NCBI GenBank assembly: GCA_034766995.1
Contig: CM068318.1
Coordinates: forward strand, 7,451,001 to 7,515,000
Source of the DNA: Acanthacorydalis orientalis
Taxonomy: Eukaryota; Arthropoda; Insecta; Megaloptera; Corydalidae
DNA: 64,000 bases
Direction of reading: 5' to 3'
A model generated the notes under the pieces. It was not told the DNA's origin, searched no databases, and saw nothing but the letters and a program-made list of their open reading frames with translations. Position 1 is the first letter of the stretch. Each line of letters begins with the position of its first letter. Shown piece by piece: positions 11,823 through 23,385 of this stretch. A program made the translations under genes and the position numbers.

Positions 11823-12245
11823 TTTGGCTGGTAGAAAAATAATTGCGGTTTATGTTCTTCAAATTCATATAGATTTTTCTCTTTTTCGATTTTCCTGGCT
11901 TCTTTAAGTAGTCCAAGACTATTGCATGGCTAACGCCTAACTATTATGTAAGCTCTCGAATTGTTGTGCGTGGTTCTGATTCAACTAACACCTTCAGTTG
12001 ATCGTTATGAACTGAAGATAGACACTCACGACCTTCTTCACCTTCAAGGCTGCCGTCTCCAGCACGAAATTTTTGGAATCACCATTGCACCGCATGTTCT
12101 TTAACAGTACCCACAGAAAAATCATAATTTAATTTAAGAGTATTTTATGTTGCTTTACCACTTGTTTTTAACTCACAGAAAAATGCTCTTGTTCCATTTC
12201 CATCTTTAATTCAATAGCCCAATTTGAAACAAAATTGAATAATGA
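11823..12245 (-). pseudogene. Mariner-type transposase pseudogene (N-terminal part plus 3' end)
   Basis: On the minus strand the translation starts near 12220 (KMEMEQEHFS) and shows the N-terminal DNA-binding region of a mariner transposase. Visible pieces are TVKEHAVQWWFQKFRAGDGS, LEGEEGRECLSS, NDQLKVLVESEPRTTIRELT and LGVSHAIVLDYLKKPGK. These fit the two helix-turn-helix segments and the linker of the family. There are in-frame stops (after HFSVS, and twice after RELT). The frame jumps from about residue 120 straight to the 3' terminus with GGTAGAAAAATAATTGCGG at 11830-11848. The whole DDD catalytic domain is deleted. The 5' inverted repeat is missing, and an interspersed repeat begins at about 12250. 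Family assignment is confident; mellifera-like subfamily is inferred. Confidence 0.85.
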
Positions 12246-12249
12246 CAAA

Positions 12250-12345
12250 AATTAACAATAATCATTTATTGAACGTTTTCGATCAGAAACCTTTTTGTTG
12301 TTGTGTCATGAAAAAATAATTCATTTATAAAAATATTATTATGGT
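12250..12345 (+). repeat. Interspersed AT-rich repeat family A copy
   Basis: Contains AATCATTTATTGAACGTTTT, CGATCAGAAAC and AATAATTCATTTATAAAAAT in the family order. It directly abuts the truncated mariner pseudogene, so one element probably interrupted or replaced the end of the other. Confidence 0.6.
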
Positions 12346-12900
12346 ACTAGTATTGTTACATTGTTTTCATTGTCTCTTAAAAAGATATCTTAAGATTTTA
12401 GTTTTGAATGGTGTGGATTATTTATTAAAAATAAATTTATTATGCATTAAAAAAATGATTTAATTTGATATTTTAAGGAGTATTTCACATATAATAAAAT
12501 ATATATGTTTTATTCAAACAACGTTTATAAATAAAAAAATAGGAGTTTTAAATTATTTTTTTTATAAAAGAAGAGTTATATTTTCATGTCGCATATGAAA
12601 TATATATTACATGCATTTTTAAATAAAAAATGTTATAGCTTAATGCACTTAATATGAATACATAGTGCAATATTTAAATTCTGTGCATAAACAACGCCTT
12701 TGTCAAGTTTTGAATTAGTTGTATGTTCATAACCCAAAACATCTGTTTAAAAAATGAAAACTATAAAGTAAGCTAACAACGAGAGACCTATACAAAAATA
12801 TTTACATGCAGCGAGTGAGTTCGCTTTCAAAAATCGTACTATTCAAAAAGCGTGGAAAAATAATCTTTTCACCATTCGTCCAGCACACAAACAAAACTAA
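12346..12900. other. AT-rich spacer
   Basis: No gene or repeat is recognised in this stretch. CpG content starts to rise from about 12780 towards patch 2. Confidence 0.6.
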
Positions 12901-13480
12901 CTTTTTTCTCCGACATTTAAATATAATGAAATCTGTTTCCCAAGCTCGGGCGTCGACGTTGACGGCCAGATATATAATATGATAATCTCGCGTTTTAAAA
13001 TAAACGTCATTTAGATTATAATAATGCTATCAGAGGAGCAGGAGAGACTTAATTTTTTGTAATTATTTCTTCATGAAGTTAGTGGATAGAACATGGGAAA
13101 CCACTCAGCCGAGTTTTATTCAGTTAGTTCGGGACGCGGGCCGCGTACAAAAGCGGGGAGGGGCATCCCCGTTGAGCTTACATAATAAATTAGACGTATT
13201 TCAACGCAGAGCGGCATCGCCGAGGGGGGTCAACGATGACGACGACGACGGTTGAAGGCTGTGTGGCGACGGTGGTAGTTGTGTGGCCCTGCCTAGCGGC
13301 GATGACAACGGACAACGTTGCTGCCAACACATTTACCACGCTTTTGGTCACTCGAAAAGTTGGTGCGTCGGCGAATGCGTGATTTTGTCACGACTTTGAC
13401 GTCGTCGTGTAACGTTTACACGTTTTCGTGTAAAAAAAAACTTCAGTCGACTCGAATAATCGCAAGAGTTTTGTATTTCG
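12900..13480. promoter_or_regulatory. CpG-rich patch 2
   Basis: A sharply GC/CpG-richer block with GCGTCGAC-type words, an initiator-like TCAGTT at 13120 on the plus strand, and a run of GAC triplets (13228-13250). Two forward open frames (13073-13255, 60 codons, ending in Asp repeats; 13318-13509, 63 codons) have no family resemblance and no convincing splice donors. I read this as a candidate promoter, 5' untranslated exon or enhancer. A small unrecognised coding exon cannot be excluded. Confidence 0.4.
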
Positions 13481-13509
13481 AAATGAACAAAACTGTTATA
13501 TTCATATAG

Positions 13510-14225
13510 ATAACAAATTAAATAATTTCATTTTCGTTTCGCTTTATGAAATATTACAATTATAATTTTTTATTAAAGTTCCTCTAGGAGAGAATTAAAA
13601 AGAACTTTTTTTTAACATCTTACTTTTTTTTAACATACAAATGATTAAAATATGAATTAAAAATATACAATTATATTTTAATATAACTACATTCTGTTAG
13701 AAAAAACTTTTTAATTAGATTAATTAATATTTTTTTGTTTATAATTATACATATTTTCCTACTTTCACTCTATTCAAACTCACAACTAATTAATTTTAAT
13801 TGTACATCATTTATAATACAATACGAACAATTAAAATTTTCATTAAACAAAAATACTAAATTCAATATTACATTTATTTTTAGATTAACAAACTTAAAAA
13901 AGAAAATAAATAATTACAAGTAATAATAATTAAATATTTCTTATAATATATGTATTAGAATATATTTAATATTTTAACTAAATTTTATCTTTAAAATTTT
14001 GTATAATACTATATACGGTATCATATGTGGTATTAAACATGTAAATACATTCTACATTTAACGATCTTACAGGCGATTAACAGCTTTGAAGCTGTTCTCC
14101 ACTTTAACTACTATTCGAGTGTATTGAGCTTTTATGCATGAATGTGTATATGATTTTATGTATGTATGTATATGTATTTATATACAAATGTAAAGGATAT
14201 ATCTCTCCCTCCCCCTCTCACTCTT

Positions 14226-14228
<3 letters not shown>
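13510..14228. other. AT-rich spacer with a small hairpin
   Basis: No gene is recognised. It contains an exact 8-bp hairpin at 14079-14096 (AACAGCTT, 2-nt loop, AAGCTGTT) in an otherwise plain stretch. Confidence 0.6.

Positions 14229-14276
<48 letters not shown>
14229..14276. repeat. (AT)n microsatellite
   Basis: About 24 AT units, preceded by a pyrimidine-rich CTCTCCCTCCCCCTCTCACTC stretch at about 14201-14222. Confidence 0.97.
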
Positions 14277-14278
<2 letters not shown>

Positions 14279-14683
14279 CGTAAAAATATATGAATGCAAA
14301 AAGTAAAATAAGTTGTATATATATTGTTTCAATGTAAAATATATAGTAAAATTTTGAGATAAATTTCAAGCACCATTTAAATTTGTCTTCACTTTAGAGC
14401 ATGCCAATGAATATTAGAAAACATAATCACCGCGCGAAAATGCTCCTATATACATAAACAGATTAACGTAACCATGACTGAAGTAATTCAAAAGCTCTGT
14501 AAAAAGAAAAGAAAACTGGATTTGTTCTTTAAATAATTTTTTATAATCACCTAATGAATTTTATTGAATTCACATTTAATTTTTTTTATCTGTTCAACTC
14601 ACCCTTCCCACAAGATTAAATCCTGAGTGCGCTACTGTCCACTGGTATACGTGTTTTTCAATTTTGAACTAGTTATAAAACAG

Positions 14684-14699
14684 TTATGACTAGTCATAA
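14684..14699. repeat. Perfect 16-bp palindrome
   Basis: TTATGACT followed by its exact reverse complement AGTCATAA. It may be chance or a dimeric factor site. Confidence 0.8.
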
Positions 14700-15339
14700 G
14701 TGATAATCTTATTTAAGAAGACTAAAAAATGTCTTATCAATTCTCTGCTTTAAATTTTAATCACATATTTTCTAAGACTGCCGATTAAACACGATTTATA
14801 TAAATGAGCACAACACAAACACTATTCGATTTGAACACGTGAGCACTTGCCAGAAAAGACCATTCTAATCAGCTTTAAAATCTATTTAGGTGTGATGTAG
14901 ATAAAGCATACGCTGATCATTCAATCTTGATTCTTTATTTCCTCCTTGTATCTATCTTTTTACCCTCAAAGCGATGATCAATTAATATATTTTTATTCTG
15001 CTAAAAAGAACAAGATAATGATCCATCAATGCGTTTAAACATATCAATATCAATTTGTATAGTTCTTAAAATTTACAAATAAAAAATTAATTAGGACAAG
15101 AAAATATTTTAATACTTACAATAATAATTTTTTTTGTATATTTTTAGTATCAATTGATTAATGGTTCAGAGTGAAATAATTAAAAAATGATTTTAAATTC
15201 TATTCACACCCATGAACGTTCTATATATATAAATTAATTAAAATTTTTAGAAGAAACTGAGCAATTCCGCAACATATTTTTTACTGGAAAATTTGAAAAC
15301 ATCTACGACACGTATAAAATATAATAGAGAGACGAGCAA

Positions 15340-15680
15340 CAATATGTTAACAGGCACAATTATGTGACGAATCCATGAGAATATCCGAACCGTATAATAT
15401 GATATTCTCATCGTTGTAATATGAAACGATTTTCCTCTAATTACATATTAAATCAAGTGAACATTTTAGAGATTGCGCCGACTATCATTATAATGGCTGG
15501 TACATAGATGAAAAAAATTGCGCCGATTAATCCCATTTTAATCGGGTACGCTTCCGTCTCGTTTATTTTCGCAGATGACTAATTTAAATGAATACGCTAT
15601 TATTTATCAATTAAAATTTTAACCGTTTCGCATGAACACGGTCATTCTCGAATCTAATAACACGCATTTCATTCGTATTT
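15340..15680. promoter_or_regulatory. Moderate-GC patch with hairpins: candidate cis-regulatory element
   Basis: Seen: an exact 11-bp inverted repeat (ATGAGAATATC at 15375-15385 and its complement at 15401-15411), and a direct repeat ATTGCGCCGA at 15472-15481 and 15517-15526. An exact 8-bp inverted repeat (CCGATTAA at 15523-15530, TTAATCGG at 15538-15545) encloses TAATCCC, which is a core recognised by K50 homeodomain proteins. No open frame is plausible. Inference: a conserved non-coding regulatory element. Alternatively it is a decayed repeat. Confidence 0.35.
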
Positions 15681-16079
15681 AACAAAATCTAATTATATAT
15701 GGTTTGTTTATAATTGGATATTACGTACGCGCTTTTTTAATTTTTCCTTTTTTCCGCTACTACAAAAATATGTGCGGAGTACGTAAAGTTTGATAAAAAT
15801 TTTATGTGGACAATTGAAAAAAACGGCGTTATTATATTAAAGTGCTTGTAAAACAAACAATTAAAACTTTTTTTTCGAATATTTCATTATTAGATTATGA
15901 ATTCGGGTATTGTACAACGTTGGTTCTATTTATAGATTTTATAGTAACTTAATTATAAGATTTATTTTAGTATTTTCAATTTTACATTTTTGTACTTTCA
16001 TTGCCAGCATAACATGATATAAATTTATGGATAATAATTTCAAGACAACGTTATTGATCTTTTTTTAATATGAACGTGT

Positions 16080-16122
<43 letters not shown>
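16080..16122. repeat. (AT)n microsatellite
   Basis: CATACATA followed by about 18 AT units. Confidence 0.96.
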
Positions 16123-16123
<1 letters not shown>

Positions 16124-16380
16124 CATTCTTTTTTATTCATAACTCATTTCTGCACGATTCTTTAGAGAATAACACACAGATACACATATAACAGACAAGA
16201 TATATTCTATATTTCTATTAAACGAATATTTAAAAAAATGATAAATATTAACTAACAAAATGAATATGAATAATTTCTAGGATTAATATAATCAAAAATT
16301 TCAGAAAAACAATAGTAAAATTTAGTAAATCATTCAGTCTGATTAAATTAATCAGATATTACTGAGTTTTCTGTCATATA

Positions 16381-16382
<2 letters not shown>

Positions 16383-16447
<65 letters not shown>
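16383..16447. repeat. (AT)n microsatellite abutting a mariner terminus
   Basis: About 32 AT units that run directly into the mariner end TTAGGTTGGTAG at 16448. Mariner elements insert at TA, so an (AT)n array is an obvious target. Confidence 0.97.
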
Positions 16448-16451
<4 letters not shown>

Positions 16452-16505
16452 GTTGGTAGAAAAATAATTGCGGTTTATGACCTTCAGATTCGTATACATT
16501 TTTCT
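16448..16505 (-). mobile_element. Mariner-type 3' terminus, solitary
   Basis: TTAGGTTGGTAG then AAAAATAATTGCGGTTTATG, followed by CCTTCAGATTCGTATACATTT, matches the 3' end of the elements at 1268 and 11823. Only about 58 bp remain before unrelated sequence begins, so this is a solitary end. It is the best-preserved terminus in the window. Confidence 0.8.
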
Positions 16506-16544
16506 TATTTTGATCAAGTTTCAAGATTCAAATTCGATTTTTGA

Positions 16545-16665
16545 TCAAGATTCAAAAATGATCAGTAATGATTTATTGAACATTTTTTTAATCAGATTTT
16601 TTTTCTAATTTGTCAGGTAAAAAAAAGAATTAATTTGTAAAAATGAATTTAGTCAATTTAGTACT
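16545..16665 (+). repeat. Interspersed AT-rich repeat family A, good copy
   Basis: Ordered blocks AATGATTTATTGAACATTTT, AATCAGATTTTTTTTCTAAT, TTGTCAGGTAAAAAA and AATTTGTAAAAATGAATTTA. One of the clearest copies of the family. Confidence 0.7.
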
Positions 16666-16669
16666 GTAC

Positions 16670-17505
16670 TATAGTATTAAATTAAACTATTTTTTGTAGG
16701 TAATAAGAGTTAGAATGTTACTTTTCCGAGAACACTTTGTGATTGAATTCATTGCGATCGTATAGAAAAAGTCTATTATCTGATTGTCAAATTTGTTTGA
16801 TCATTAGTTTGCGTTTTATACCACTCTACTGTCTGTACGTGACAAAGAAATACAAAATGCTGCAATTTACTTTTTGTAGTCTAAATATGTATAAAAAATA
16901 AATACATATCGTCATCTATCAGTGTATTATGAAATAATATTTTTTATCAATAAGATCTCTCTGTCGAATTGAAATTTTCAAAAATGGTCACATAAATGTT
17001 ACGAACGAAGAACGATCAGATTGTTTATCCATGTTCACTATTGTTATAAACTATTGAACGTACTCACGACATAGTTTTGGCGAACAGGAATATTATTATT
17101 GATTTGGTAGTAATTCGATGACAAGTTATTGTTCTGTTCAGGAAATCATCTATAACAAATTTGGCTATCGTAATGTCTGTGAACGGGTAGTGATGGAAAT
17201 AATATACACTTGGCTCGCTATTCAGTCGAATTGATCAGTAGTTTATAGGATTAATATTTTCAAGTATATTTTAGTGGAAGTTTGTTAGAATTTAGGTCAT
17301 TTTCAATTATAGTTTTGGCTCTATAACTAAATTAATTTTTTATATTCGAATCCAATTATTGTATACGACATTTTTTTCACTAAGCAAACAATTCCACAAT
17401 TATTTCTCCTTCCTCCATGTCATTTGATTAGAAACATTTCAAGTGTGTGGAGAATAGTTAATTTCAAAGCAGAACTAATGATATTTTATGATAGATTTTT
17501 CTGAA
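16670..17505. other. AT-rich spacer
   Basis: No gene is recognised. The complexity between 16980 and 17240 is a little higher than the background, without defined motifs. Confidence 0.55.
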
Positions 17506-17509
17506 ATGA

Positions 17510-17550
17510 ATATATATATATATATATACAATATATATATATATATATAT
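17510..17550. repeat. (AT)n microsatellite
   Basis: Two AT runs separated by ACA, directly followed by the GC-rich repeat at 17551. Confidence 0.96.
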
Positions 17551-17632
17551 ACTAGAGGGCTTCGCCCGCTGCTTACATCGTCCCCTGCTTGTTTCGCTCA
17601 CTAACCTCCGGGCTTGCTGCGCTCACCCATTT
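17551..17632 (+). repeat. GC-rich dispersed repeat, copy A
   Basis: Begins ACTAGAGGGCTTCGCCCGCT and contains TGCTTGTTTCGCTCAC and GCTTGCTGCGCTCACCC. The pattern GGCTTCGCC...TGCTYGYTTYGCTC recurs at 30281 and (reverse orientation) at 34205. It has internal short inverted repeats (GGGCTTCGCCC) and stands out sharply from the AT-rich background. It is probably part of a dispersed element of unknown class. Confidence 0.75.
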
Positions 17633-17825
17633 CTCAATTATAAGCCTGTACATGCAAACGAATGAAACAAGAAACATATTTTTTAAAACTCATATGTCTA
17701 TATAATTATTATCAGTCATATAGCAACGTGATCGTTATACATGTGTGTGCGTTGTTAGTATGTCTATATAAATATGGCAGTAGATTATTTTTGCAATCTT
17801 TTAGTTTTTTGTGGTTAAATACTAT

Positions 17826-17869
<44 letters not shown>

Positions 17870-17907
17870 TTTATATATATATATACACACATATATATAT
17901 ATATATT

Positions 17908-17938
<31 letters not shown>

Positions 17939-17940
17939 AG
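17826..17940. repeat. Long compound (AT)n block
   Basis: Several AT runs broken by CATATATTT, ACACAC and TTTA. The 92-codon frame over it ends in Ile-Tyr repeats and is an artefact. Confidence 0.97.
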
Positions 17941-18280
17941 GCTATATAATAATCATATTAAAATAGATTGAATACTGGTAAAATAAATCCAAAATTAAAT
18001 CTATTCTTGAAATTAGATTTTTTTAAGAAACCTCATTTTAAATAATTTTATGAAAGAAGTAATGTCAGCTTATATACAAGCTCTCTAATAAAAGAATTTT
18101 TATAGATTTTTTTTATTTTTGGCGTATAAAAAAGAGTTAAAATGATTGGAAGTCTGAAAAAAGGAGTGAGAAAGACTATGTTTGTTGTTATATAAATGTG
18201 TAACACGAATACATTGATTCTGAGTTATTTATTTAATGATAGAATTGTACAACTTTTCTCGTATTTCACGAATTTAATGA
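17941..18280. other. AT-rich spacer
   Basis: No gene or repeat is recognised. Confidence 0.6.
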
Positions 18281-18720
18281 AATAATCTCTCCTGTTCAAA
18301 CGGTTCGCTTAAAATTATGTCACGTCGTTTTTGACGCTGCGCATAAAAAATCGTATATATAAAAAAATAATAAGCAACGAAATGTGAAATGGTTTTATGC
18401 GCCACGTTCACTCGCCAGTTAAACATTATAAAATTTCCGGGCGTGCAAATCCAGGATAATTCCCGAACAATGCCTTTTTTGTTTTGTCGATTTCATCTGA
18501 ATAATTGTTTTACGTCGCCCTGACTCCCGGACTGTTTGTCGCGCGCGTCTACAATGGTTGACAACGTTTCGCTGCCTAGCGACACAATCAAGCGACAGTG
18601 TCTCACCCACACAAACACACACACACATCTGAACACAAGAACACACACAGAGAAAATGCTAATTTCAATTCGTTCGTGTTTTCGTGTTGTCGATAATCGA
18701 AGCGGTATCTGAATGCTTTT
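18280..18720. promoter_or_regulatory. CpG-rich patch 3
   Basis: GC/CpG-richer block (GCGCGCGTC at 18540, CGACAACGTTTCGCTGC near 18560), ending in a short (CA)n run at about 18607-18650. A 75-codon reverse frame (18419-18646) begins within the CA repeat as Cys-Val repeats. It has a basic tail but no recognisable domain. Candidate regulatory or 5' exon region; no donor site is convincing. Confidence 0.35.
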
Positions 18721-19613
18721 TTTCCATTTCGAATATTAAATGTTATTCCACTGATTGAAATATCAAGTATAATTTAATCAAATACAACATTTTCTCTGTA
18801 TCGTTTCTATTGTCTAGTGAAATTAGAATATATTTTGTATAATTTATAAAAACAGTTAAAAAAAAGACATGTTTCAAGTCAATATTAATTCAAACACATA
18901 TGTATAAAAAGGAAAGAATTTCTAATCATTAGCAGACAATTCTGTCTTTGTATTTGATTGATAAACAAAACTGAAAATATGATTTTGAAAACTGTTTTAA
19001 GAGATTAGATAAGATTAAATCAGATACATTTATATAATTTTTTTACTTTAATTTACTAACCTATTTTCCTTATCTAAATTTGTCTATAATTTTCAGTTTT
19101 CACAACTTTATAAAGACTCGTGTTAAAAACGTAGTAAGAAAATGAGAAAATGATGAAATTTGACATTTGAAGATTTCAAAAAACTTTTTTTATTAAATTA
19201 TTTAATTTTAAAACGAAAAAAAAACTATATAGGACACTTTCTTTCAGGAAATTTAAAATGATACTTTATTGGTGTTGATATTAATCAATAACTAATTAAG
19301 TTGAAGTCAGTAATTGATCACCAATTTTTAAGTATATTTTTTTCACAATTTCTTTCATAAACATCTCCCTAGTGTATTAAAATGGAATTATAAATATTAT
19401 AAAACATTTTTTTTTAAATAGTGGAAGAGGATTGAAAATGAAATCCGATTTCATAGGCTCAAAACCGGCATTTTTTCGACAAGAGATTTGTTAGAAAGCA
19501 CATAGATAAAGCGAAGTTATATAAAATAATGAGGGATATTTTGATGATTGAAATATATTCCATTTTCCATTAATATTCATTTTCTATAAAAAAGGCACTG
19601 AATTAATTTCTTC

Positions 19614-19614
<1 letters not shown>
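18721..19614. other. AT-rich spacer
   Basis: No gene or clear repeat is recognised. Confidence 0.6.

Positions 19615-19655
<41 letters not shown>
19615..19655. repeat. (AT)n microsatellite
   Basis: About 20 AT units. Confidence 0.97.
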
Positions 19656-19658
<3 letters not shown>

Positions 19659-19981
19659 GTGATGAGATTTATTATTATTTAGATTTAAATTATTAATATT
19701 TAATTCAATTACTGTATAAACAAAATAATTTTCCAATATATTAACAATTCAATTTATGACAAGAATTCCAAAATCCCATTCCGTTTAATTTAGATGAAAA
19801 CATGGATGTAACTAATATAATAGAACGAGTACTCTATTTAACTTCACCAAAAATGCTATGAGCTCTTCAGCAAAAATTATAATACAGGCAGGCTATATCA
19901 TAAACTATTTACATATTAAACTATCCACTGCAAACAATGCAGTAGTTTGATGTTATGTACGTTTAAATGTGGCTGATATAC

Positions 19982-19984
<3 letters not shown>

Positions 19985-20051
<67 letters not shown>
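19985..20051. repeat. (AT)n microsatellite
   Basis: About 33 uninterrupted AT units. Confidence 0.98.
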
Positions 20052-20054
<3 letters not shown>

Positions 20055-20207
20055 CAGAGAGAAATATGAGGCACATATATTCCAGTGGCAATTTATAAAC
20101 TTTATTAAATAACATTTAATCCTTAATTAATAACCACATACTTTAATAAAATAAAAGATTTAAAATACTATAATTAAGAATAGTAATTTAGATTAAAATA
20201 GATATGC

Positions 20208-20230
20208 CTCGCTCTCTCTCTCTCTCTCTC

Positions 20231-20281
<51 letters not shown>
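20208..20281. repeat. Compound (TC)n-(AT)n-(TG)n microsatellite
   Basis: Ordered transition from CT repeats through AT repeats to TG repeats. A similar CT-to-AT transition occurs at 50831 and AT-to-GA transitions at 40340 and 58260. Confidence 0.96.
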
Positions 20282-20464
20282 AATAAAATATTTATATTAT
20301 AAATGAGTAATTTATTGTAAATACTTGTATGCTGAACTGAAGAAAATATATAAGAATTGCATTATACACAAAAGAATAAAATTGCTTACAGAAAGTTAGA
20401 TATACTTAGAGAGACATACAGATATAAGATGTGAATATTTCGATAAAAATTTATATTATCACAA

Positions 20465-20560
20465 ATTAATCATTTTTCCACCCTACAAACCTTAAAAGAA
20501 TCTGATTAAAAATATTGTTCAATAAATCATAACGATATTATCAATTAAATGAATAACCCA
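20465..20560 (-). repeat. Interspersed AT-rich repeat family A copy
   Basis: Reverse-orientation blocks AATCATTTTTCCACCCTACA, AATCTGATTAAAAATATTG and TTCAATAAATCAT follow the family order. Confidence 0.6.
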
Positions 20561-21274
20561 TACTAAAAATATTGATTACGAGAATAGTCATGTATACATT
20601 TAATCTTGAGTATGAATATTGTTTGTAATTTATTTTAAAAATAAATTCCGTTTATTTGAATAACAATAATGTTCAGTGTAAGTAACTGGGCCAAATCCGG
20701 TCTATGGTAATATTTTCCCAGTTCACGCTTTATTAACTAAATATGTAAATACAGACCGGTATTTATATCAGAAAAAATAAATTGTTTTTCTTTTTTTTGC
20801 AGAGTTGTTTTATTTAATGACCGGGTCTGTTTTTCGTATATTTGAAAGCAAAATGGAAAATGAATATATTTTAACTATAAAACGTTTCATTAGTTTTGAT
20901 ATCGGTTTTTATTTTTCTTCGTTATTTAACAAAAAAATCAAATTGAAATTTACAATTAATTTATCTTAATTTATAAACAGTTCATTTAAATTTAAAAAAA
21001 ATGTTATATTAGCTGTTGGCACTGAGGATAAATTCACTTTCATAAATAAAATCTCCATTTCTGTACATGAAACCATTATTCATTTGTAAGTCGTACTTGT
21101 TTATTTTCATACTTATGATTCCGTTAATGCATAATTCTATTGATCTTAGTCCTGTTTTTATTATTCGTGTAGTATTCTATTACTTTCGGTTCTTGAATCA
21201 TCTTCAGTCAAATTATATCTAGTAAATGGCTCAATACGATATTGTTTCCATCATTAAAAATTTATGTTTTTTTG

Positions 21275-21305
<31 letters not shown>

Positions 21306-21394
21306 ATCAGATCTAATTTTTAATACAATAATTAATAATAGTTATATATTATTCATAATAAAATGTAAATAATTAATTTTATTTACTGTAAATT
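20561..21394. other. AT-rich spacer
   Basis: No gene is recognised. A short (AT)n array lies at 21279-21300. A more complex stretch at 20680-20830 has no defined signal. Confidence 0.55.
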
Positions 21395-21450
21395 CGGGCG
21401 CTAATGACTACCAGTCGAAGCGCCCTAAAACTTTAATAACCAATCAACCT
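21395..21450 (+). repeat. Dispersed ~55-bp core repeat, copy ii
   Basis: GGGCGCTAATGACTACCAGT, CGAAGCGCCCTAAAAC and TAATAACCAATCAACC. The GGGCGC and GCGCCC blocks can pair with each other in the transcript or single strand, enclosing about 20 nt. Confidence 0.85.
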
Positions 21451-22120
21451 TTAATGTAAAACATATTTCAATTTATAAATACATTGCAAACAAATATTAA
21501 TTTTAGATATATAGTAATGTCTCTCAATACAGTTCTGATACTGGTTAAATTCAATTTCACAAATGAACTGTAAATTATTGCAACAGTAATATCAAAAATA
21601 ATCAGAAAGTAAGAACAAACTGTTAGAGATACGTCAAACAGTTTAAGAAATCAGAAACATCAGTCAGAGAAATCGTCAAACAGAAAAAAGAATTTATTTA
21701 TGAAAGTACATTTAGTCAATATCAGAACTATATTTTAATAAAAATAATTTCAAGGATATCAAACTAATAAATTAATTATGATTCCTAGACGAATAAATCG
21801 ATTAAACAGTAATTTGATTATTGATATATATATATTTCTTTTTATTTAACAAATAAATTGTTGACTATTAGTTCGTGAACTGAAAAAATGTGTCTTCGGT
21901 TATATGATATTTAAATATTTATCTCTTTTCCATATACAAGTTGAAACATGAATGCGTACATGATCTGAAAAAAAATTACACAGGTTCAAAAAACTGATTA
22001 TTGAAGTTTACAATGTATTGAACCGAAGCGGTAAAAACGGAAAGAGAGAACGAGCAGGTTGAATACATTTTCATGCATGTTTCGTAAATTATCTTTCTTG
22101 CACGATTAAATTTCAGACGG
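21451..22120. other. AT-rich spacer
   Basis: No gene is recognised. Two similar short stretches (around 21620 and 21650, AGAGATACGTCAAACAG and AGAGAAATCGTCAAACAG) form a weak ~45-bp tandem pair. Confidence 0.5.
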
Positions 22121-22640
22121 CGACATAAAAACTTGACGAGCGTGCGCGTCTCCGTCCTGTTAAAAAACCGCAACGAAAGAAGGGAACCGCGTCGCGACGC
22201 GATCCGTTCCGTCCGTCCGTCCGTCTACACAACGTAATAACAGAAACTCATGCAATATTCATATCGTAGATTTATTTCATTGTTTTAACTAGTTTTATTA
22301 TTCTAAATTTATTTTGGTCCCCTGCTTCCCGTGTATAATTTAAGAATAAGAAAACAAAGTGGACTCGGCATGTCATGAATGGATTACGTTGTTTCGAACG
22401 TGATTAGCATAAGGGTTTCATTCCGGAATGAAAATTGTATGGGCGACAAATGAGACGATATACGTAGACAGTGAGCGCTTAATAAAGCGACGCAAGGTGA
22501 ACGACGGCTGACTGTTTTGTAAAAGTCACGCTGTCAGTTTTACAGTCTATAAGACTGGATACGTTGCGGATAGAAAAAGACGGACGTCGTTATTTAGTGC
22601 GGTGTTTAATAAATGTGTTTGAATTAAATAGAAATATACA
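22120..22640. promoter_or_regulatory. CpG-rich patch 4
   Basis: Contains GCGTCGCGACGCGATCC, a (TCCG)n run at about 22203-22225, and on the plus strand TGTCAGTTTTACAG with an initiator-like TCAGTT at 22534. No TATA element lies at the usual spacing and no donor is evident. A 65-codon reverse frame at 21976-22173 shows no domain. Candidate promoter or regulatory patch. Confidence 0.4.
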
Positions 22641-23267
22641 CGTTTTACGTTCATAAAAGCACTATTGTGTGTACGTTTTTTGAACATTGTTTGTTTACAT
22701 TCGATTAACTTATTTACATTTTATGTTATTGTAGAAAACGTGTATTAAATTATTCGAACAACTACTCGACACTTTTTTTAAAAAAAAAAATATGATATAG
22801 ATATGAAATAGTCTGGTAACTACTCGAAATTTAATTATGTTTAAATTAATGTAAATCCTCTAGAATAATATTACTGTCGTATTGTTTATTTTTATAATTG
22901 TGGTCCCTTTGTTCTTTTATCCTGTTAGTCTTGGTTCTTACAGCCATTCGTATAGATTAACTAATTATAAAATAAAATTCACTAATAGATTTATAGTGTT
23001 ATATTGTATTTAATTATATTATGTATTATTTAGTTTTTCCAAATCTATGAATAAATCAAATTTATCAGATATTTCAAACAAAGTTAAATGTATATAAATA
23101 CGAATTCTCTTTTAATTCTAACATTCTTGATAAATTGAATGAATGTTTGAAGTTTTAGGGCGAGTAGAAATCTATGATCATTAGCTCTTGAATATAGATA
23201 ATATTTGTGCTACTCTCGATTGTGTATTTAAATTCAAATCATCCTTTATTTATTTTAGACAAATATC
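22641..23267. other. AT-rich spacer
   Basis: No gene or repeat is recognised. Confidence 0.6.
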
Positions 23268-23385
23268 TTATTACCTTGAATATAAGACGAACCCGATTAT
23301 AAGACGAGTCCAAGTATTTTTTTTAAAGAAATGAGGAAAAAAGCATTTTTTACGACCACGATTATGAGACAACATGCAGGTTTTC
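23268..23385. repeat. Fragment with TATAAGACGA subrepeats
   Basis: Two near-exact units (GAATATAAGACGAACCC and GATTATAAGACGAGTCC) and a third diverged one (CGATTATGAGACAACATG at about 23359). Such spaced AAGACGA units look like the subterminal end of a DNA transposon. I cannot assign the family. Confidence 0.5.

Noticed and set aside
13073..13255. 60-codon forward frame ending in Asp repeats as a small protein
   Set aside because: No signal peptide, no domain and no conserved motif. The Asp run comes from a GAC microsatellite. Kept only as an open possibility within CpG patch 2.
14079..14096. Short AACAGCTT-AAGCTGTT hairpin as a tRNA or microRNA precursor
   Set aside because: The stem is only 8 bp with a 2-nt loop and no extension. 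No cloverleaf or 60-80-nt hairpin can be drawn around it.
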